From positions 1 through 36,675 of the forward strand of contig CAJBRY010000680.1 in NCBI GenBank assembly GCA_903958085.1: 36,675 nucleotides of DNA, read 5' to 3'. Shown piece after piece: positions 19,059 through 27,705 of the stretch. Position 1 is the stretch's first letter; each line of letters opens with the position of its first letter. The stretch is from an uncultured Geobacteraceae bacterium. GTDB taxonomy: Bacteria > Desulfobacterota > Desulfuromonadia > Geobacterales > Pseudopelobacteraceae. The notes beneath the pieces are model-generated. The model searched no databases, was not told the DNA's origin, and saw only the letters and a program-made list of their open reading frames with translations. The translations under genes and the position numbers were made by a program.

Positions 19059-21623
19059 ATGGACTTCACCAGAATGCTGCACAAATTCACAGTTGTCCCA
19101 TCATTGACCGACGAATTGGCTGCGCTCCAGCGGGTGTCATACAATCTCTGGTGGTGCTGGGAGCAGGATGCTACCGCTCTTTTTCGTCGCCTGGATCCGG
19201 AACTCTGGAAAACGACCAGACATAATCCGGTAGAAATGCTTGGGATTTTGCAGCAGACTACTTTAGAGGGGTTAAAAAACGACGAAGGATTCATGGCACA
19301 TCTTAAGCTTGTTGATGAGAAACTCAGTGACTATCTTCAGGCAAAAACCTGGTTTCAAAAATCGGGACATGCTGATTCAAAGATAAAGATCGCCTATTTC
19401 TCTATGGAGTTCGGACTGCATGAATCTCTGCCGATTTATTCAGGGGGGCTCGGCATTCTGGCCGGAGATCATCTTAAATCAGCTTCCGACTTAGGTTTGC
19501 CGCTGGTCGGAGTCGGACTGCTCTACCGTCAGGGATATTTTCGTCAGTACCTGAATAATGAGGGATGGCAGCAGGAGTATTACCCTGAGAATGATTTTTA
19601 TAATCTCCCTTTAACTCTGGAACGGGATGAGAACGGAACACCACGCACCTTTGAGCTTGAATTTGGACCTCGCAGGTTCAAGGTTCACATCTGGCGTGTT
19701 CAGGTCGGGCGTGTCCCACTGTACCTGCTTGATACAAATCTCGAGGAAAACTCCACTGAAGACCGTCTTATAACCGCTCAACTCTATTTTGGCGACAAAG
19801 AGATGCGGATGATTCAGGAAATCCTGCTCGGTATCGGCGGCATCAGGGCTTTGAGAATGCTGGGTATAGTTCCTAACGTGTGTCATATGAACGAGGGTCA
19901 TGCTGCTTTTCTTGCACTGGAGCGCATTCGCCTTTTGATGAACAAGCGTGGCATTCGCTTTAACGAGGCTCGCGAGATAGTAAATGCCGGCAATATTTTT
20001 ACCACACATACCCCGGTTGAAGCAGGCATAGACCACTTTGCTCCCGATTTGCTGGATAAATATTTTTCCGGATATTTTACATCCTTCGGGATAAGCCATG
20101 ATGATTTTATCGGACTTGGGAGACAGAATCCGAAAAACCAGCAGGAATCTTTTTGTATGGCGGTGCTGGCTCTCAAACTTGCTGGACACGCAAACGGCGT
20201 TAGTCAGTTGCACGGCGAAGTATCACGCAAAATGTGGAAAAATCTCTGGCCTGAACTGCCGCAGGAACAAGTGCCACTGACATCCATAACAAACGGAGTA
20301 CATACCCGGACATGGATGTCCAACCACATGGGGAGCCTCCTGATACGTTATCTGGGAACTAGATGGCTCGATGATCCTACTGACCATAATGTTTGGCGCA
20401 GGATAGCTAAAATTCCGGATGCCGAGCTTTGGCGAACGAGGCAGAGCAGCAGGGAGAAACTGGTTGATTTTGCCCGTAAACGTTTGAAAGAACAGCTGAT
20501 TAAGGTTGGCGCCACAACAAAAGAAATTGCCACAGCAGAAGAGGTACTGGATCCAGAAGCTTTAACTATAGGTTTTGCACGACGCTTTGCCACCTATAAG
20601 CGCGGAACACTGCTTTTACGCGACCAGGAAAGATTGGCAGCCATTCTCAACAATCCGGAAATGCCTGTTCAGTTTATATTTGCCGGCAAGGCTCATCCGC
20701 AGGATCAAGAGGGTAAAGAGCTGATTCGTCAGATCGTGCAGGCATCCCATCAGGAACGCTTCCGACATCGCATAGTTTTCATCGAGGATTACGACATGGA
20801 AGTAGCCAGGCATCTGGTTCAAGGTGTTGATGTCTGGCTCAACACACCGCTCAGGCCAATGGAGGCCAGCGGCACCAGCGGCATGAAAGTGGCTTTTAAT
20901 GGAGGGCTGAACTTGAGCGTCCTTGATGGATGGTGGTGTGAAGGCTATCAGGGGAACAATGGTTGGGCTATCGGCAAAGGAGAGGTGTACGAAGAGATAG
21001 ACTACCAAAATCAGGTAGAGGGGCGTGCTCTTTATAACCTTCTTGAAAAAGAAGTCATTCCACATTTCTATGATCAGGGGAGCGACGGCGTGCCGCGATC
21101 ATGGGTTGCAACAATGAAGGCTTCGATGCAGAGTCTCTGCCCAGTATTTTCGACTGACCGCATGGTGCAGGAGTATGCGGAACACTCATATATCCCATCA
21201 TATAATCAGTGGCAGCGCCTGGTCGATGATGATTTGGCGTTGGCGCTTGATCTTGCTCGCTGGAAAGAACAGATTTTCAGGTTGTGGCCTCATGTACGTG
21301 TTGAACAGGCAGGAGCGGATGCGGGTGATGCCGTTATGGTCGGCAGTCAGGTTCCGGTCTATGCCAGGATTGCCTTAGGTGAAATCCCGGTTGATCAGGT
21401 CTCGGTTGAAGGTTATTTTGGAGTACTGGATTCGACCGGCAACATTCAAGGCGGAGAGACTGTTACCCTGGACATGAAAGAAGATCTAGGTGGCGGAGTA
21501 TATAGCTTCGGCGGGCTTTTTGAGTGCCGTTTTTGTGGAAGGCACGGATTTATGTTAAGGATAATTCCGCGCCATGCAGTTTTCGGCACTGTTTATGAAT
21601 CAGGTTATCTTATTTGGGGATAA
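19059..21623 (+). CDS. glgP: Alpha-glucan (glycogen/starch) phosphorylase, GT35 family
   Basis: IAYFSMEFGLHESLPIYSGGLGILAGDHLKSASDLGLPLVGVGLLY, HMNEGHAAFLALERI, FARRFATYKRGTLLL, RPMEASGTSGMKVAFNGGLNLSVLDGWWCEGY. Confidence 0.95.
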   Translation: MDFTRMLHKFTVVPSLTDELAALQRVSYNLWWCWEQDATALFRRLDPELWKTTRHNPVEMLGILQQTTLEGLKNDEGFMAHLKLVDEKLSDYLQAKTWFQKSGHADSKIKIAYFSMEFGLHESLPIYSGGLGILAGDHLKSASDLGLPLVGVGLLYRQGYFRQYLNNEGWQQEYYPENDFYNLPLTLERDENGTPRTFELEFGPRRFKVHIWRVQVGRVPLYLLDTNLEENSTEDRLITAQLYFGDKEMRMIQEILLGIGGIRALRMLGIVPNVCHMNEGHAAFLALERIRLLMNKRGIRFNEAREIVNAGNIFTTHTPVEAGIDHFAPDLLDKYFSGYFTSFGISHDDFIGLGRQNPKNQQESFCMAVLALKLAGHANGVSQLHGEVSRKMWKNLWPELPQEQVPLTSITNGVHTRTWMSNHMGSLLIRYLGTRWLDDPTDHNVWRRIAKIPDAELWRTRQSSREKLVDFARKRLKEQLIKVGATTKEIATAEEVLDPEALTIGFARRFATYKRGTLLLRDQERLAAILNNPEMPVQFIFAGKAHPQDQEGKELIRQIVQASHQERFRHRIVFIEDYDMEVARHLVQGVDVWLNTPLRPMEASGTSGMKVAFNGGLNLSVLDGWWCEGYQGNNGWAIGKGEVYEEIDYQNQVEGRALYNLLEKEVIPHFYDQGSDGVPRSWVATMKASMQSLCPVFSTDRMVQEYAEHSYIPSYNQWQRLVDDDLALALDLARWKEQIFRLWPHVRVEQAGADAGDAVMVGSQVPVYARIALGEIPVDQVSVEGYFGVLDSTGNIQGGETVTLDMKEDLGGGVYSFGGLFECRFCGRHGFMLRIIPRHAVFGTVYESGYLIWG

Positions 21624-21624
21624 T

Positions 21625-23850
21625 ATGGTTCTAGCAGCAGACATCCAGCAGCAGGTATATGACCTGCTTTCACGCACATCCAACATCTCTTTTGTCACTG
21701 CAGATCAAGCGGCTGGCAGTGGTAGTATACTGTCTCCCGGTCAGCGGGTAAGTGCAGAAGTCCTGTCCCTGTTGCCCAACAATCGTGTTCAGGTAAAAGT
21801 TGGCTCCGAACGTTTCAATCTGGAACTGCCTATGCAGGTTCGTGCCGGACAGACACTGGAGATGACTTTCCTATCCGCCGATCCTCGCTCAACCTTCGCC
21901 ATAACAAGGCAAGCAGGGATGGCTCCTCCTGTCAGCCTCTCAGATGCTTCGCGTCTGCTGAGTCTTCTGGTGTCAAACGAGCAGGTAGTTGATCCTAAAT
22001 TCCGCTCTTCACTTCAAAATATCGGAGACATGCTCCGCCGTTCATCAGGAGAGACAGCAGTTTTAGCCAATCTGATGGATGAAGCTTTGACTTACGGTGT
22101 TTTAAGGGGAGGGGTCAAATCACCACCAGAGGCCTCCGGTGAGTCGATGCAGGACCCCGGTGAGCCGTTGGGAGAGGCCTTTAAACAGGGTGCGCGCCGA
22201 TTGACTCCAGAACAGTCCAGGTTAGCTGCTTTTGAAAACAATGCATCCCAAATCCTCCGTACTATAGCCCAAAGTTCTCGCTTTATTCTGATAGAAGCTG
22301 CCAACCACCCGCTGACACCGCTCCCGTTAGTACCCGGGGAAGAGGTAGAGGCTCTTGTTACAGGAACTCTGCCTGGTGGCAGGGTGTTTGCTCAGATAGC
22401 CGGTACTACAATAGAAATGGTTGTTCCGCGTTCAGTTCAAAGCGGCGATATCCTCCGTCTTACCTATATATCATCACAGCCGGCTTTGACATTTGCAATT
22501 CCGCGTACTCTTCCTGACAACACTTCAGGTGTTCTCAGTGAGGCTGGGCGCTGGCTGAGTGTGCTGGAGCACAGCGATGGGGGAATATCAAGCCAGCAGA
22601 TGTATGTATTGGATCGGCTGAATACTGTTCTGAAAAGTCTTCCGCCGGACTCGCCTGCTTATACCGCATTTCTGGATGAAGCCATTACCTATCAGACAGT
22701 CATGCGGAATCAGAATCTCGCCGGTCAGCCTTCGGGAATGGCTTCTTCGCAGATTTCTGCCCAGCAAACCCCGGTTAGCGGGAACGGAATGGTTTTGAGT
22801 GATGATATGGCAAAATTACTTCAGGCCATCATCAGAGGGAACCGCCTGGCCTTGCTGGAATCTCAGAACCAGCAGACCATGCCGACAGGATTTGCCCCTG
22901 GAGAACAGCTAAGGGGAGAGGTGCTCTCCGCTCTTGGTGGCGGCCGCTTCATGGTTCAGGGTGCTGGCAGGAACTTTGAGTTCTTGCTACCTAAAGGATT
23001 TTCGAAAGGCAGTCAGGTCAATATGTTCTTCATAACGGAGGAACCTCATCAAACCTTTTTATTGACCCGTTTCGGTAGTCCAGGAGATTCAAGAGTCAGC
23101 GAAACAGGTCAATGGTTGAGTCGTTTTTTGGGGGAATCATCGGCTCAGGCAACTGTTCAGACTTCGCTGGGAATTTTGCGCACACTATTGTCAGGGCCTC
23201 CTACAGATGCGAATTTACTCGGGCGTATGCTTCAACAGGGACTTAAGGAAAGTGGACTCTTTTATGAGTCGCATCTCTCTCGTTGGTTTGGTGGAGATTT
23301 TTCTCTGGAGGACATTCTTCGTGAACCACAGGGGCGTCTATCTCCTCGTCTGGCGCAAAATGATGGCCATTTCATCCCCACTGCAGGTGATCTTGTGCGC
23401 GCCAGCATCCGAACCGGCTCTTCAGAGGTCATGGAGGCCGTTTTTAATAAAGCAGGAACCAGTATGGCTCATGAAGGAATTGCTGATCAGCGTACTATGC
23501 CGATAGTCAGTGAACAGCTCTCAACACTTCAAAACGGACAACTGCTATTCAGGGGAGATCTTTTCCCTGGTCAGCAGCTGGATTGGTCCGTTACCGAACG
23601 TGAGGCTGAACGTAACAAGTCTGGTGGGCGTGAACGGAATTGGGAAACCAGCGTTGCCATAACCCTGCCACATTTGGGACATGTGTCAGCAGAACTTATT
23701 TTTGATGGCACCCATGTGCTTATCAAAATTGATGTTGAAAATAGCAAGACCTTGCCGATTCTTGAAAAAGGAAAAGTCAGGCTGATCGATCAACTTGAGG
23801 CAGCCGGACTTACTCCGACAGATATACATATCAGCCATGCGTCCGCGTGA
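21625..23850 (+). CDS. FliK-like flagellar hook-length control protein with three internal repeats
   Basis: C-terminal Flg_hook-like domain (FRGDLFPGQQLDWSVTERE...VAITLPHLGHVSAELIFDGTHVLIKIDVE); ATG at 21625 one base after the glgP stop. Confidence 0.8.
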   Translation: MVLAADIQQQVYDLLSRTSNISFVTADQAAGSGSILSPGQRVSAEVLSLLPNNRVQVKVGSERFNLELPMQVRAGQTLEMTFLSADPRSTFAITRQAGMAPPVSLSDASRLLSLLVSNEQVVDPKFRSSLQNIGDMLRRSSGETAVLANLMDEALTYGVLRGGVKSPPEASGESMQDPGEPLGEAFKQGARRLTPEQSRLAAFENNASQILRTIAQSSRFILIEAANHPLTPLPLVPGEEVEALVTGTLPGGRVFAQIAGTTIEMVVPRSVQSGDILRLTYISSQPALTFAIPRTLPDNTSGVLSEAGRWLSVLEHSDGGISSQQMYVLDRLNTVLKSLPPDSPAYTAFLDEAITYQTVMRNQNLAGQPSGMASSQISAQQTPVSGNGMVLSDDMAKLLQAIIRGNRLALLESQNQQTMPTGFAPGEQLRGEVLSALGGGRFMVQGAGRNFEFLLPKGFSKGSQVNMFFITEEPHQTFLLTRFGSPGDSRVSETGQWLSRFLGESSAQATVQTSLGILRTLLSGPPTDANLLGRMLQQGLKESGLFYESHLSRWFGGDFSLEDILREPQGRLSPRLAQNDGHFIPTAGDLVRASIRTGSSEVMEAVFNKAGTSMAHEGIADQRTMPIVSEQLSTLQNGQLLFRGDLFPGQQLDWSVTEREAERNKSGGRERNWETSVAITLPHLGHVSAELIFDGTHVLIKIDVENSKTLPILEKGKVRLIDQLEAAGLTPTDIHISHASA
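21730..22113 (+). repeat. FliK-like protein internal repeat 1 (about 128 aa)
   Basis: LSPGQRVSAEVLSLLPNNRVQVKVGSERFNLELPMQVRAGQTLEMTFLSADPRSTFAITR...ASRLLSLLVS...MDEALTYGVLRGG. Confidence 0.7.
22326..22710 (+). repeat. FliK-like protein internal repeat 2 (about 128 aa)
   Basis: LVPGEEVEALVTGTLPGGRVFAQIAGTTIEMVVPRSVQSGDILRLTYISSQPALTFAIPR...AGRWLSVLEH...LDEAITYQTVMRN. Confidence 0.7.
22891..23268 (+). repeat. FliK-like protein internal repeat 3 (about 126 aa)
   Basis: FAPGEQLRGEVLSALGGGRFMVQGAGRNFEFLLPKGFSKGSQVNMFFITEEPHQTFLLTR...TGQWLSRFLG...LQQGLKESGLFYE. Confidence 0.7.
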
Positions 23851-24106
23851 CGAAGATCAGCGCCGGGCTGCGGCGCTATCCTATAAGCAGGGTTATTACG
23901 CACCTGTAGTAGTAGCCAGAGGGAAGGGAATAGCCGCGGAAGCGATCATTGCCTGTGCTCATGAAGCGGGAGTTTATGTTCATGAGTCACCAGACCTCGT
24001 AAGACTGTTAATGCAGGTTGATAATGATCAGTTTATACCACCAGAGCTGTATCGAGCAGTCGCAGAAGTTCTGGTCTGGTTACAGTGGATGGAGAGTCAG
24101 CAATAA
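23837..24106 (+). CDS. Short FlhB C-terminal-domain-like protein (FlhX/YlqH type)
   Basis: AAALSYKQGYYAPVVVARGKGIAAEAIIACAHEAGVYVHESPDLVRLLMQVDNDQFIPPELYRAVAEVLVWL matches the FlhB C-terminal domain layout; start overlaps the FliK-like 3' end by 14 nt. Confidence 0.85.
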   Translation: MRPRDEDQRRAAALSYKQGYYAPVVVARGKGIAAEAIIACAHEAGVYVHESPDLVRLLMQVDNDQFIPPELYRAVAEVLVWLQWMESQQ

Positions 24107-24132
24107 TAATGCAATTTAAGTGAGGAGGAACA

Positions 24133-25542
24133 ATGCAGATTAAATTTGGCACTGATGGCTGGCGTGGGATTATTGCCAGAGATTTTACTTTTGAAAATCT
24201 TTCATGGGTCGCACAGGCAACCATGGACTATCTTAACCGCGAAGGATTAGGGGGCAAGGGGCTTGTTATAGGCTATGATCGACGCTTCATGTCCCAGGAT
24301 TTTGCAAAGCGGGTAGCTGAAATTGCTGCCGGCAACGGCATTCATGTCCGCTTGACGGAAGACTATGCCCCGACGCCAGCTGTTTCGTGGGCAGTTAGAG
24401 AAACCTGCTCAGGTGCGGGAATTATGATCACGGCAAGTCACAACCCACCCCAGTATAACGGTTTTAAAGTAAAGGAGGCTTTTGGTGGCTCCGCACTGCC
24501 GACTACTACAAAAATTCTCGAAGAAATCGTGGCATACAATATTGACAACCAACGGCGAGTTGTGTCGGTTCCCTTTGATGAAGCATTAAAAAAAGGGAAC
24601 ATCGAATTTTTTGACCCATGCGAAGGATATTTTCACCAGATCAGCCGTTATGTCGACCTGGATCTGATTGCAAAGGCCGGAATAGCTGCCGTTGTTGATC
24701 CTATGTACGGTGCTGGCTGCGGTTTTATTCCACGTCTTTTGCCCGGAGTTGCCGAAATACACAATATTGAAAATCCATCTTTTGGCGGCCTACCTCCAGA
24801 ACCTATTGCTCAGAATCTTCTTGAGTTGTCAGCTCTCCTAAAAAACCGGAAATACGGTGTCGGACTTGCACTTGATGGTGATGCCGACCGTATCGGTGCC
24901 GTTGATGAAAACGGTGATTTTTTCTCCTCCCACTGTATTTTTACTGTCATACTGAGACATCTGATAGAGCATAAAAAAATGACTGGGGCCGTGGTTAAGA
25001 CTGTCTCTTCTACTCGCATGGTCGATCTGCTGACTGAAAAATTTGGTCTGGAGCTTTTTGAAACACCGATCGGATTCAAGCATATCTGTGAGTTGATGCT
25101 GGAGCGTGATATTCTGATGGGTGGTGAAGAGTCCGGTGGTCTCGGCGTCAAGGGACATCTTCCGGAGAGGGACGGAATCCTTCTCGGGCTTCTTTTGCTT
25201 GAGGCTATCGCCGTAAGCGGCAAGGGTTTGCGTCAACTGCTCAACGAAACCATGGATGAGATTGGTCATTTTCATTATCAACGGATCGATCGTCGAATAG
25301 ATGATATTGCCAAAGAGCAGCTTATTAAACAACTGCGCTCTGATCCACCAACAGTAATCGATGGCCAGCGGGTTGTGTCGACCAATTTCAGTGATGGTTT
25401 CAAGTTTATCTTTGAAAGCGGAGATTGGCTTTTGATCCGTCCATCCGGAACAGAACCGGTTTTGCGGCTGTATAGTGAGGCAGGAACGCTGGATCAGGTG
25501 GAGCGGTTTTTGCGGCAGGCAGTTATAATAGCAGGTTGTTAA
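24133..25542 (+). CDS. Phosphoglucomutase/phosphomannomutase family (alpha-D-phosphohexomutase)
   Basis: FGTDGWRG, TASHNPPQYNGFK, LDGDADRIGAVDENG, GGEESGGLGVKGHLPERDG, RPSGTEPVLRLY. Confidence 0.95.
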   Translation: MQIKFGTDGWRGIIARDFTFENLSWVAQATMDYLNREGLGGKGLVIGYDRRFMSQDFAKRVAEIAAGNGIHVRLTEDYAPTPAVSWAVRETCSGAGIMITASHNPPQYNGFKVKEAFGGSALPTTTKILEEIVAYNIDNQRRVVSVPFDEALKKGNIEFFDPCEGYFHQISRYVDLDLIAKAGIAAVVDPMYGAGCGFIPRLLPGVAEIHNIENPSFGGLPPEPIAQNLLELSALLKNRKYGVGLALDGDADRIGAVDENGDFFSSHCIFTVILRHLIEHKKMTGAVVKTVSSTRMVDLLTEKFGLELFETPIGFKHICELMLERDILMGGEESGGLGVKGHLPERDGILLGLLLLEAIAVSGKGLRQLLNETMDEIGHFHYQRIDRRIDDIAKEQLIKQLRSDPPTVIDGQRVVSTNFSDGFKFIFESGDWLLIRPSGTEPVLRLYSEAGTLDQVERFLRQAVIIAGC

Positions 25543-25571
25543 AATTTGTATCAATAATTCTAACTAGACGG

Positions 25572-25599
25572 TTGCACTGACGAAAAAATCGGTTATAAT
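25572..25599 (+). promoter_or_regulatory. Putative sigma-70 promoter upstream of cheY
   Basis: TTGCAC-N16-TATAAT; about 85 bp upstream of the cheY start. Confidence 0.6.
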
Positions 25600-25684
25600 C
25601 CTGCGCACTGAAATCGAATAAATAACATGCAAAAAAATATATCCATACTTGTTATGGAAAACTACTAAAAGGAGCATTCCACCA

Positions 25685-26050
25685 ATGGCAAACATTCTAA
25701 TCGTTGATGATTCATCTACCATGCGCAAAATAATTTCAAGATCTCTACGTCAGGCTGGCTTGTCTGTTGATGAAATTTTTGAGGCTGGCGACGGCATTGA
25801 GGGGCTAGGTGTGATTGCCTCCGGCAAATCAATTCAATTGATACTTTCCGACATCAATATGCCGAACATGGATGGCCTTGAGTTTGTTAAGGCGGTTCGT
25901 GGCAATGGTAATTCAACTCCTATCGTTATGATCACTACAGAAGGCGGCGAAGAAATTATTGCCGAGGCAATGTCGAGCGGAGCAAACGACAGCATCAAAA
26001 AACCGTTCACTCCAGACCAGCTCCAGGAAAAGCTGGGAGGCCTGTTATGA
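25685..26050 (+). CDS. cheY: CheY-like single-domain response regulator
   Basis: ILIVDDSSTMRKII, LILSDINMPNMDGLEF, PIVMITTEG, SIKKPFTPDQL; start at ATG 25685 preceded by AAAAGGAG. Confidence 0.92.
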   Translation: MANILIVDDSSTMRKIISRSLRQAGLSVDEIFEAGDGIEGLGVIASGKSIQLILSDINMPNMDGLEFVKAVRGNGNSTPIVMITTEGGEEIIAEAMSSGANDSIKKPFTPDQLQEKLGGLL

Positions 26051-26553
26051 CTCTGAACCCGGACGTCGCCAGGTCAACTAACTTCACAGAAGATCAGATC
26101 GCCGGTTTTGTGATTGATGCAACCAGGGAAGTTTTTTCAACCATGGTCATGATGGATGTGGCCGACGACTTCCCACTAAAAGAGCCAGTCAGCCGTTTTA
26201 AATGTAGTATTACCGGCATGGTCGGTTTTGCAGGAACATACTCTGGCGTGATTTCAATCCACTGCCCTGTCGACCTGGCACTGAAGGTCACCTCAAACAT
26301 GCTCGGAATTGACTGTGATGAGGTCAATGAGGACCTTAACGATGCGATAGGAGAAATAGCCAACATGCTGGGGGGTAGTGTAAAACAGGTACTCTCCAAA
26401 GGTGGGCTGGATGTTAAGCTGTCGATTCCGACGGTTATATCAGGTGAAGACTATACTGTAAACTCGCTTTCCGACAATGATTGTGTGGTTGTTCCATTTA
26501 CTGTTGAAGGACATACACTTTTGGTTGGTCTCACATTGAAAGAGGAAGACTAG
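26047..26553 (+). CDS. CheX-like CheY-P phosphatase family protein
   Basis: DLNDAIGEIANMLGGSVKQVLS contains the ExxN phosphatase signature; ATGA overlap with cheY. Confidence 0.85.
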   Translation: MTLNPDVARSTNFTEDQIAGFVIDATREVFSTMVMMDVADDFPLKEPVSRFKCSITGMVGFAGTYSGVISIHCPVDLALKVTSNMLGIDCDEVNEDLNDAIGEIANMLGGSVKQVLSKGGLDVKLSIPTVISGEDYTVNSLSDNDCVVVPFTVEGHTLLVGLTLKEED

Positions 26554-26605
26554 CTTTGCCTAAACTGCCTTGTCGTGCGAAACCTGCACCGGAAGATAAT
26601 ATCTG

Positions 26606-27667
26606 ATGGACGGTTATACAACGCTATACGGAATGCTGGAAACGGCTCTGAAGCAGGCTGGTGAAGAAAGCGGCATGCTGTTAGGGCAGGAACTTTCTAT
26701 CACCCTTTCAGATTCTCTTTCTACAAGCAAGAGTTCATATTTTGGCGGGCTTGACGACGGCTGTTTCGTAATGGGTGTTGATTCTGGTGAGGCTTATCAG
26801 GGGCAGTTCTACCTGATTTTCTCACTGCGTGACGCCATAGTCATGAGTAGCATACTTCTTGGCATCCCACCCGCAAGAATTCAGGAAAAGAAACGCCTTT
26901 CGATCATTGAGAACGATGATATTGACGCTTTTTCTGAAATTGCCAATATGATCAATGGAGCCCTGAACACTGTTTTTCAGGGGACACTGCCTAATAAAGT
27001 CCGTCTCAAGCTGTTATCCCCAAAAAAATATATTCCTGAGATTGATCAAATAAGTCCGGAAGAGCCTATCCCAGATGGTGATTTCCTGATGTTCCGTTCC
27101 AAATTGGATATGCCGGGACAGGAAATGAACCATCTGGATGTCCTGATGCCGTTTGCGTTGGGCAATATGTTTGACCCACAGCCGGAGGTTGCTGAGGCTG
27201 AAACTGAAGTCGATGACTCAGGAGCGGGCAGTGATGAGGGCGCTGAAAATGTCAGTGATGAGGATGTTGTTGCAGAACCTGCTGCCAGCGGGATCGAAAG
27301 TATTATTGTGCTGGAAGACGATGAGGAGCAACGTCAGCAGATGATTGAGTTGCTTGCATTCACCGGTTATCAGGTAGCAGAAGGGACTCTGAACGCCGAC
27401 CTAAAGGAGTTGTTTGGTGGTAGAAACGTAAAACTTGTAATGATCGGCTCTCAAGATGCCGACGATCGTGAACTGGCTGTGTGTATCAAGGTCAACGCAA
27501 TGCGCCAGGATTTTCCTCCCCCAATCATCATGAGTGCTGAATGCTGGACAAGAACAGCCGTACTTAAGGCACTTAAATACGGAGCAAGAGATATTATCAT
27601 AAAACCTTTCAATGGTGACGATGTGACCTCAAAGGTACGCCGCTACTGCAAAATTGCTCCAGTCTAG
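26606..27667 (+). CDS. CheC/CheX-like domain fused to a degenerate receiver domain
   Basis: N-terminal AFSEIANMINGALNTVF (ExxN); acidic linker; C-terminal receiver fold SIIVLEDDEEQR...VKLVMIGSQ...PPIIMSAE...GARDIIIKPFNGDDV. Confidence 0.75.
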   Translation: MDGYTTLYGMLETALKQAGEESGMLLGQELSITLSDSLSTSKSSYFGGLDDGCFVMGVDSGEAYQGQFYLIFSLRDAIVMSSILLGIPPARIQEKKRLSIIENDDIDAFSEIANMINGALNTVFQGTLPNKVRLKLLSPKKYIPEIDQISPEEPIPDGDFLMFRSKLDMPGQEMNHLDVLMPFALGNMFDPQPEVAEAETEVDDSGAGSDEGAENVSDEDVVAEPAASGIESIIVLEDDEEQRQQMIELLAFTGYQVAEGTLNADLKELFGGRNVKLVMIGSQDADDRELAVCIKVNAMRQDFPPPIIMSAECWTRTAVLKALKYGARDIIIKPFNGDDVTSKVRRYCKIAPV

Positions 27668-27705
27668 TTTTGTTGACGCACTATCCCGTTTATAATGGCT
27701 ACGCA

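Noticed and set aside
19611-20213. 200-aa minus-strand ORF
   Set aside because: Antisense to glgP conserved core; no supporting signals.
24838-25554. 238-aa minus-strand ORF
   Set aside because: Fully antisense to the strongly supported phosphohexomutase; no recognisable domain or RBS; shadow ORF.
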